Shown here: positions 56,608 through 64,000 of the stretch, piece after piece
Layout of the letters: each line of letters begins with the position of its first letter
How positions within the stretch are numbered: the first letter of the stretch is position 1
Assembly (NCBI GenBank): GCA_006937955.1
Contig: SSNP01000010.1
Location: 5,183,044-5,247,043, forward strand
Length of the DNA: 64,000 nucleotides
Source: Pachypanchax playfairii
Lineage: Eukaryota; Chordata; Actinopteri; Cyprinodontiformes; Aplocheilidae
Direction: 5' to 3'
Translations under genes and position numbers: made by a program
The notes under the pieces: generated by a model
What the model was told of the DNA's origin: nothing
The model's input: only the letters and a program-made list of their open reading frames with translations
The model's database searches: none

Positions 56608-58800
56608 GTAAAAACTGCCTGTTGTTCCTCTTCTCTGTTATTTTCTTTTGTTTCGTTTCATTAAGAGAGCTCAGACTTCCTGTGGAATGCACATTAAAGA
56701 GAGGCCAAACAAAACAAAATGGGAAATGTCTTTATCATGTGTTGTTCTAGTGTCTTGTCAGGCTTCTCCCCCCAGTTTGCTTCAGGCGAGGTTGCTGTCT
56801 TTTATCACCCCTCTTTATGCACTGAGGTGTGTACCGTCTTTTATATACAAGTGGGAAAAGATGTGTACCCAGTAGTGTGATTAGAAGAACAGGATATCTG
56901 CTTTTTTCCTCTGATACATGCATAAGCAGTATTGTTTGAACTGAATGCCAAAGGGATGAAAAGGATGAAGAGGTGCTTTAGGTGTAAAACTGCATGTAGC
57001 TGGAGCAAAGCACATGAAAGCTGAGCCACTACGGCTGAATTGGGTGTCATGGGAACTCCTTTACGAGGGCAGCCAAACATCCACTGGAAACATCATGGTG
57101 GATATGGTTGAAATACAGAACTTACAGCTCTATAGTTACAGGATTACAGAGCTGAAATATTCATCTTACACAGTGAGAAATGTCAGGATTCAAGCTACGA
57201 AACAATCGAATCAAAGCGTGTTTTTTTGGACAGACTTGTCCATCAAACCCCAAACAACTGTTGAATATTCAGGCTGTTCTTGGCTTTTCTTATGACATCC
57301 ATCATGATTTATGTTTCTAGGAGACTGCAGCAGTGTGACAAATGAGTTTTTTTTGGCAGCTACATCATTTCACAAATCAATGTTAAAATCCTCTGTGGCT
57401 CAGATGAAAGGATGTTTGAGCAGGTTGGATTTAGTCAGTCCTGCACAAAAAAGGTAAATGATGAGTTGAATGAGGCCAATATTTGTCTGTGGTCACTAAG
57501 AGCACGAGGTGCATCAGGCCTTAACGTCACAGGGTCATTTCATTAAACAAAGATGTTGAGTTTTTTTTAATGCTGTTGCTCCACATATGAGTTTGATTCT
57601 AGTATCACATGTTGGACATCATGCTTTTCCTCTAAATTATGGAGTCTGATGCTGTTAATTTGTCATCTCGTTCCGTTCCTCTGAGAGAACAGAGGAAAAA
57701 AGGAAAGAGAGATAATGTGCGTTTCACTGTGATAAAGTGCTTAGTCCTGTGAGATAGTGGAACAACAGAACACATCCTCCTATAAATCACTGTTACCATT
57801 TAGTTATAATGAGCATAATTCTTCCCAGATGGTTTTGTTCATCCTTATTGAGATGTTTGCTAAACATCTTTCAGCTTACATCAATATTACTTACTTTTGT
57901 TTCTATGGATTTAAAGAGTAATTTATAAATATCTAGCATGAGTTAATAATATGCACGTAGTGACTGCTGGGTTTTTTTAGTTTTAAAAAGATAGAAAGAA
58001 CATGATAATCTGTGCCCTGAATTGTTTTTGCATCCAAATAATTGTTCTTTAGTTGGATTTCATGAGGTCTAACATGTGTTTGCCACATGACAAACAGTCT
58101 GGATTACATTTTCTGTTCTTTGCAAAGAAAGGTCAAGCCTTCCTGTTGACAGTGTCAGGGAATCTTTGTTAAGGAAGTGAGTGAAGACTGACAACATTGA
58201 GTTATACTGCTGTCCAAGTCTCTGTCCTGTTCAATCTGGAAGTTCAGTTTTCTTCATTAAATATTATTTTGTTGAAAATATTTGTTTCAGCACTATTCAG
58301 GACCTTTCAGGGACTCTTCATGTCTGGGTCAAATTCAGCATCGCTATTTAGAGTTTTTAAGTCATGAAGTACAACGCTGAATTATATTAAACAACAATAA
58401 ATCATGAAAATGGATCCATTTCTGTTCTGGTGCCGGGACATGTTCAAACCATTTGCAAGACAAATGTTCTCTCAGGATCGATGTAAACAAGAACCCATCT
58501 CAGGTGCTTCTTAGTTTCATGTCCAGAAATTGACTCACATTTGCAACCAAAAAAAAGGGTACATTTTGAACAAGTTGAGGTGTACTTGAGACACTTTTTA
58601 ACTACTAAACAAAAACATTTGAGCTATATCTGCACAACTACTAGCATTTGTTAGCATTTACATCATATAATCCATGGGATCCAGTCATATAAGCAAAAGT
58701 GTCTCATGTACAAGTTTAGCAAAAAAAAAAAAATACTGCTTAGCTCAATAAATTCAGCCAACTGACATTTGAAATACAAAAGCACATGTCCTTATATGTA
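56608..58800 (+). other. crppa: Start of the last visible crppa intron
   Basis: No exon is recognised. A block at 57380-57800 is more balanced in composition and may be regulatory. The open frame at 57014-57295 has no recognised domain. Confidence 0.45.
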
Positions 58801-58809
58801 CCAAAACAT

Positions 58810-58890
58810 TTGAACATATAGAATAGAACAATCCTTTATTGTCCCACAAGGGGAAATTTGGTCGTAACAGCAGCATCAGATATATATAAA
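58810..58890. mobile_element. LINE/SINE-type tail fragment
   Basis: CAATCCTTTATTGTCCCACA followed by AGGGGAAATTTGGTC is a string common at the ends of fish non-LTR elements. Only this short piece is visible. Confidence 0.4.
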
Positions 58891-60834
58891 CAAACAAACA
58901 GGTATACAAACATTCTTTACCTTATTCACTCTTAATTTGTAATTATTTTCAGACTTTATTTTTATGATTTACAAGGACTCATACACAACACGAACAGCAG
59001 AGAGTTATCGAGCATGTTTTCTTAAGAGAAAAAAAGTGAAACTGAGTGATGGGAGATAAACAGCAGTGTCTCTAAACGGACATGTGGTCAAAGAACTTCT
59101 CTAGAGTCTTTTTTCATTTGTTGTTGCCTCTCTGAAAATGCCCACAAGCCAAACATCAGACTCAGCAATGCATGAAAATCCAAGGATGCTGGCTGAGAAT
59201 TCTCAGTCACCGGATCGTCGTAAACGTTGTGAAAACGTTGACGGTGTATTCTATCAGGGTCTGCTGCTGTGATAAGATCCCTTTGCGCACAGGGTCTTGG
59301 TGACTTGTCATCTGCTGAAAAGAGAGTTGTCACAGTGATATATGGGTGTTGTAATCCCTGCAGTGAGAACCCTGATGTTTACTCAACCCCATGTTTCCTC
59401 CTCCTCAAAGAGCCCGTACCAGGAATCCTAAACCTGAGAAGAGATTAGGAAGAAAAGAGATGAAGTGAAAGAATTGGAGGGGGGGGGACAGGAAAAGGAG
59501 AGGACTCTATAGGCCTATTCTTCTCTACCTGTTCAGATTGAGGTCTGAAAGGCAGACAGGTGAAACTGTACACCACCCAATGAAGATGCTGCTGTGTGTT
59601 GTACCCTCATTGAAGAAGGCTGTCACTTCTGTGGTTTAAATACACTCCTGACTTTTCTCAGCAATTGTCCACAGCTGAATAACTGAGAGATGTAGAGGAG
59701 AGACTCAACCCCCTAAAAGCTCCAGTCAAATATTTGGAGGAAAAAATTAGGATCTGTAATATAAACAAAAACAAAAAAAATGATGAAAAACCCCTTTTGT
59801 GTGATCATTGGTAAGTAACTTGGGATTATTAGAATCTGGTTTTGTTATATTTTGCTGCAGCAACCACCATAGAACACTCTAACAGGATTAGTTCCCATAC
59901 AAGAGAAAATGGTTTCCTAGTTCACACTTAAACTCCACCACTGGATCCTCCATACAAATCTTCATACAAATCTTTGTTTAGTGCCTAAAAATCTGCAAAT
60001 ATGTGGACGATAGACACATGCGCATAAAAAAGTTCTAATTATGTTGCAGAGTCAGTCACATTTTCAGAACCTCATTTACCTGCATCAACTCACGTTTCAT
60101 GCCATTAAACAGTTGTAGAGAAGCGTCACTATTCTCAGGTCGCCCTATATGAATTTCAGCCAGGAAAAATACTTCAGGATGATTAATAATACGGATTAAC
60201 AAGAGGAAATATAGACGTTTGGAAAACTTTTAAAATAAAGAAATTGAAAATGTTTCTTTAAAATCATTTTTCAACACTTTCTTTCTTCATCTACATGGCG
60301 AGTCTTGTTTAAGACAATCAGGTAAAACTACACAAACAAAGCTGCTGCTGTGGCACTTGAGTTTACATCCTGCAGAGCAGTGAGATTAAAGCTGCATCAA
60401 CTATTTTCCATCTTTCTGACACAATCTAGCAATCATCCTCAGATAAACGACCAACTGTTTTCATATTCTGTCTGAAGAAACATCACTGAATTAAATATTT
60501 TAGTTTCTAATAATGAATGTTATCCCTATTTAAATCACATCTAACTGTCATTTTTGTTTTTGCCTTTTAGTTGATGATAAAACTTAAAACAAGTTTGACA
60601 AAAACAATAAAAAGACAGATAAGAATTAACATAAGTTTGTAGAAATTTCTAATTTCTAATCATCATCAGTTTAACAGACTAAACAAGTCTTTTCTTGGAT
60701 TTACAAATGTTACCATCAAAATAATCCTTTTCTTTTCATCCTTTCCTTTTACACACTTTCATCCTGTTTGTTTGCTGAAGAACTTGCCTTTGCTCTGAAA
60801 TGAAATATTTATCTGTGAGTGTCCTGGAAGGGGA
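58891..60834. other. crppa intron, nothing recognised
   Basis: No exon or element is supported. A G-run (59477-59488) and AT-rich filler occur. Confidence 0.45.
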
Positions 60835-61113
60835 TTGGTGCACTTGGCTCCTGATGTGGATTCCTTATATCTCCGCACAGATGGAAGCTCAGGGATCTTT
60901 CACCCACTCATTGATGAATTTGTGGAGAGTTTGAGCCGGAGCTTTGGTAGAGGCGTGCACTGCCTTGACATGTGCATGGTATCAAACTTTATCTTCCATG
61001 CAGAGGAAGGTCCAGATGTGTGTTGGTATGTGCGAAACTTGACCGCTGGAGTTTGGCTAGAGGAATTAGACATACCAAAGCAGTGTTTACCCAGCTTTGA
61101 TTTCTTAGATTAA
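60835..61113 (+). other. Unassigned 92-codon open frame in crppa intron
   Basis: Opens at 60835 (GTG-type codon upstream of VHLAPDVDSL) and stops at TAA. The composition is less AT-rich than its flanks and the product contains NLTAGVWLEELDIPKQCLP. I recognise no family, and see no acceptor or donor that would make it a crppa exon. It may be a conserved non-coding block that happens to lack stops, or a gene fragment. Confidence 0.25.
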
Positions 61114-61559
61114 AAAGACCAGCGAGTGCTCTGTTTAGACTGATGTGACTTTATTCAGACTCTTGCAGATAATTGGGAGATGACATTCCAAGAAAGAATT
61201 TATTTTGCAGACACACGGTCTGTACTTTTGCAGGATTAATGTGAGCCAGTTCTTCACAATTAGTTTGTAAACATTCAATCACACAGACCTTGTGCAAGCA
61301 TACATGTATGTTTGTTTTGCCACTTGATTTTGAGTTGTTTCTGGCCACCCACAGTAGTCCTGGTTTGAGTTTTCTTGTAGTTATATTGAAGAGATCATGT
61401 TTTTATCCAGCACTAATAAGACATTAAAATGAAGACATGTATAGCATTGTTCATTCCGGCCTGTTAAAGAAAGAAAAACCAACAGTTTTCACTGAGATAA
61501 CTTGTAAGTAATAATAATGATTAAGAATAACTGAAAATCAGCTACTTTAACTTAATACC

Positions 61560-62800
61560 TTGTTGCTTAACCTTTTGAGATAATCACTGCAATCAAGTGA
61601 TTTCTGTAACTCTCAATGAGACTTCTACACCTGTGGACAGGTATTTTGGTCCTTGTAAGCGAACTGTTCCAGCTGTTTCAGGTTTAAATGGTTTCTTTTC
61701 CAGACTGCATGTTTCAGTTCCTTCCAAAGATGTTCAATAGGACTCAGATCAGGGCTCATAGAAGACCACTTCAGAATAGTTCAGTGTTCTGTTCTGAGCC
61801 ATTTTAGTTGTAAGTTTGGGGTCATTATCCTGTTGGAGAACCCATGACCTGTACACTGTACATTTGGGTTGTAAAGTTACATCTGACATTCCATTAAGCA
61901 AAATTTAAGGTTGATTGGACCTGTTTATCCCGGGTGACTTCCTGCAAGTATGGTTTTATTTATCTTTGAGAGTTCATGAATTTATATTGCATAAAAAAAA
62001 AATGGAAACTCTGGGGTTTGTTGCCAGAGCAGCCTTCTCCAGTATAGAGAATTGCGTGAGCTGGCAAGGTAAGCCAGGACGAGTTCACCATCTCACATAG
62101 TTGCTGTGACTGGCCAGAAAGAAGGCGAGGAAACACCAATACAACTGCTTTCTATAGGACATCACAGAGCCTAGAAGGAGAGCTCATCAAGGCAGTGTAC
62201 AAGGATGCCGTGACCCTGGCAAAGGGGGGCTTTAGGTGTACTGACACTTGCCAAAGATGAGAACCCAGAATAGTGGAAGGAAGGAGGCCTCAAACTCCTC
62301 CATGCTAGACCGTCTTCAAGCTGGGTCTGGCCACAGCCCTAGGTGCCTATACCTAATATGATTTGCTGAAAAGTTAAAGTTTTGTCTCATCTGTCTATAT
62401 GACATTCTCCCAGAAACTTTGTGGCTTTTTAACATGCATTTTTGAAAATTCCAGTCCTGCTGTTATGTGAATTGCTTTTAGCTATAGTGCCCTCCTCAGT
62501 CATCTTTCATTGAATCCACCTTGGCTCCAACAACAACACATGGTGCCATCTGACACCCATATGACACAGAGTTCACCTCTAATCTCTTTGGAAGTTGTTC
62601 CTGACTCTTTGGGAACCAGTTACATTATCCCTACCTTTAATTTATCATTATTTTTCCTCTTGTGGCTTCTTGTGACGATTTGGCTAATGTGCCGCTGTAG
62701 TCAGAGGAACATCAAGCTGCTTCAAGATGTTCTTCTAGATGTTGCCTTTGACATGTTTGTTAATAATTTTGTAATAAGGAATATGTTTGTTTTTTTTAAT
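61560..62800 (-). mobile_element. Tc1-like transposon relic with internal insertion
   Basis: The + strand shows antisense Tc1 transposase strings: CAATGAGACTTCTACACCTG, CTGCATGTTTCAGTTCCTTCC, GGACTCAGATCAGGGCTCATAG, GGGTCATTATCCTGTTGGAG, then after a break TTTTGTCTCATCTGT, CATTCTCCCAGAAAC and GAGGAACATCAAGCTGCTTC. About 460 bases (roughly 61890-62350) do not belong and look inserted. The transposase is broken and cannot be read through. Confidence 0.75.
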
Positions 62801-64000
62801 GTATTCCGTTAAATCAAAATTCAAATGTTGGATTTTCATTCAGTTTTTTGTGCTTTACTTTTATCATCTTCCAGTTGTTTTACTGAGGGTTTTTCCTTTC
62901 TTTAACAGAAGGATACCAACAATTTCCCATGTCTGTATGTTTGTGTGTTTGGCTTACAGTTTTTTGCAATGAAAGTCTCCTTTTTGTATTATGGCTTGAA
63001 ACAAGGGCACTAATCCTTGGCCAGGATATGTGCTGCTGAAAACCCAGAGACTATTAAATGTCTTGTTTTGTACAATATTCATGGAGCTGACCTCAGATGC
63101 CCTGGAAGATGGAGTGTTTTTGGCTTACCACAGGTTTTGTAAGTGATACAGTGAGATGAGTAAATGAAGCATCTGTAGAGAGTGTGTGTGCTTAAGGGTG
63201 TCTCTCATCACGTATAGAATTTGTTACGTCCCTGCTCAGAAATCCCACCCATAGCTTCATGCCTTCATGCCTCCGTAACTAAGCTTCCATTGTTCTGCAT
63301 GATGTTTTGAAGCATGCCTTTCAGTGATCTGAATTCAAACACGGTCATCTCTCACCAGAGCTTGTTTAAAATATTCTCACTGAAGGGATCCAGTGGAAAT
63401 GCAGACTTCCTCAGTGTCCCTGTCTTATCAGGGTACACAGAAAGAAAAATCATATTAGACGTGACTAACAAATTGCTTTGTCTCATGGATTTTCCAGACA
63501 GGATATTTTGGAAACTTGTGTTGAAAGAGCTTTGTCAGTGTACCATGAAAGAACTGCAGGGCAGAAGTTGTGGAACTTGAAAAGCAGTTAACAGCACAAA
63601 AGTTGTCTTATTTTAGAAAAACTGTTAGCTTTGTGGAAATTCTGAGACGGCTGCACTAAAGTAGGGTGGGACGCAGTTTCATTCATTTTCCTATATTACA
63701 ATTCTTTTCAGATGAAGTGAGGGAGAGTGCAACTGACAGATATCCAAAGTGCAGACATTAATGCTACAGCTTTAAATATCATGACAAAAGCCAATATTAA
63801 ACATTCCTCAGAGACTCTTCATCTCTAAGAAGTATGAAATATTAGTTACGTCTCTAACAACTCTCTGTCTCCTAGTTGAATCCATAGCTTATTTTATTAT
63901 GGCGAGACTTTACTTTGGTTGCTGTCTAGACATTAACTGATGGTGGGTTCACTGGTGGGTCATTCTGATATTTTTGTCTTTAACTCGTGTGATGTTGAGT
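62801..64000. other. crppa intron to window edge
   Basis: No exon is recognised on either strand. The expected last crppa exon, matching the human C-terminal ending, is not here. Confidence 0.45.

Noticed and set aside
57014..57295. 93-codon plus-strand frame as the crppa last exon
   Set aside because: Its product does not resemble the crppa C-terminus and no acceptor fits.

Overview
This is a stretch of vertebrate nuclear DNA, almost certainly from a teleost fish. The genes have many exons with GT-AG introns. The spacers are AT-rich and carry microsatellites, fish-type Tc1/mariner relics and short inverted-repeat elements. The proteins read as fish orthologues of known vertebrate genes. There is nothing prokaryotic, no CRISPR array, no rRNA and no tRNA that I can see. 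A 9-base run of N (19668-19676) marks an assembly gap. I cannot name the species; a percomorph-like fish is a guess.

Layout, left to right. (1) 1-7159: gene-free DNA upstream of tbx20, with an inverted-repeat element, one copy of a dispersed repeat and two stretches that look like conserved regulatory DNA. (2) 7160-15371 (+): tbx20, the cardiac T-box transcription factor, complete in eight exons (439 codons). (3) 15372-22764: tbx20 3' UTR and spacer with two candidate enhancer blocks and a striking 20-bp minisatellite. (4) 23367-27735 (-): herpud2, an ER membrane ERAD factor. Its ubiquitin-like N-terminal exons cannot be found and one seems to survive only as a broken relic. (5) 28348-29857 (-): a two-exon gene for a CHK/EcKinase-type small-molecule kinase-like protein. 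(6) 32103-33520 (-): a secreted protein with two C-type lectin-like domains, five exons. (7) 35249-38525 (+): ankmy2, ten exons. (8) 42260-43756 (+): sostdc1, a secreted BMP/Wnt antagonist, two exons. (9) 45009 to beyond the right edge (+): crppa (ispd), with nine coding exons visible and the last exon(s) outside the window.

The genes do not form an operon or a single pathway. tbx20-herpud2 and ankmy2-sostdc1-crppa are two neighbourhoods that lie many megabases apart on human chromosome 7p. Here they sit side by side, joined by the kinase-like and lectin genes. tbx20 and sostdc1 are developmental regulators, which fits the high density of non-coding blocks that look conserved.

Items most worth a second look: the apparent loss of the herpud2 ubiquitin-like domain, with a chain of overlapping mini-ORFs in the exon where it should be; a 70-nt near-perfect hairpin in a crppa intron (55108-55177); a 16-bp perfect hairpin just after tbx20 exon 4; and a 23-unit, exactly 20-bp-periodic minisatellite in which most units carry a CAGCTG E-box beside a Myb-like TAACGG. 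Splice sites and exon joins were read by eye from the sequence. Conservation calls are by appearance only, since no alignment could be run.
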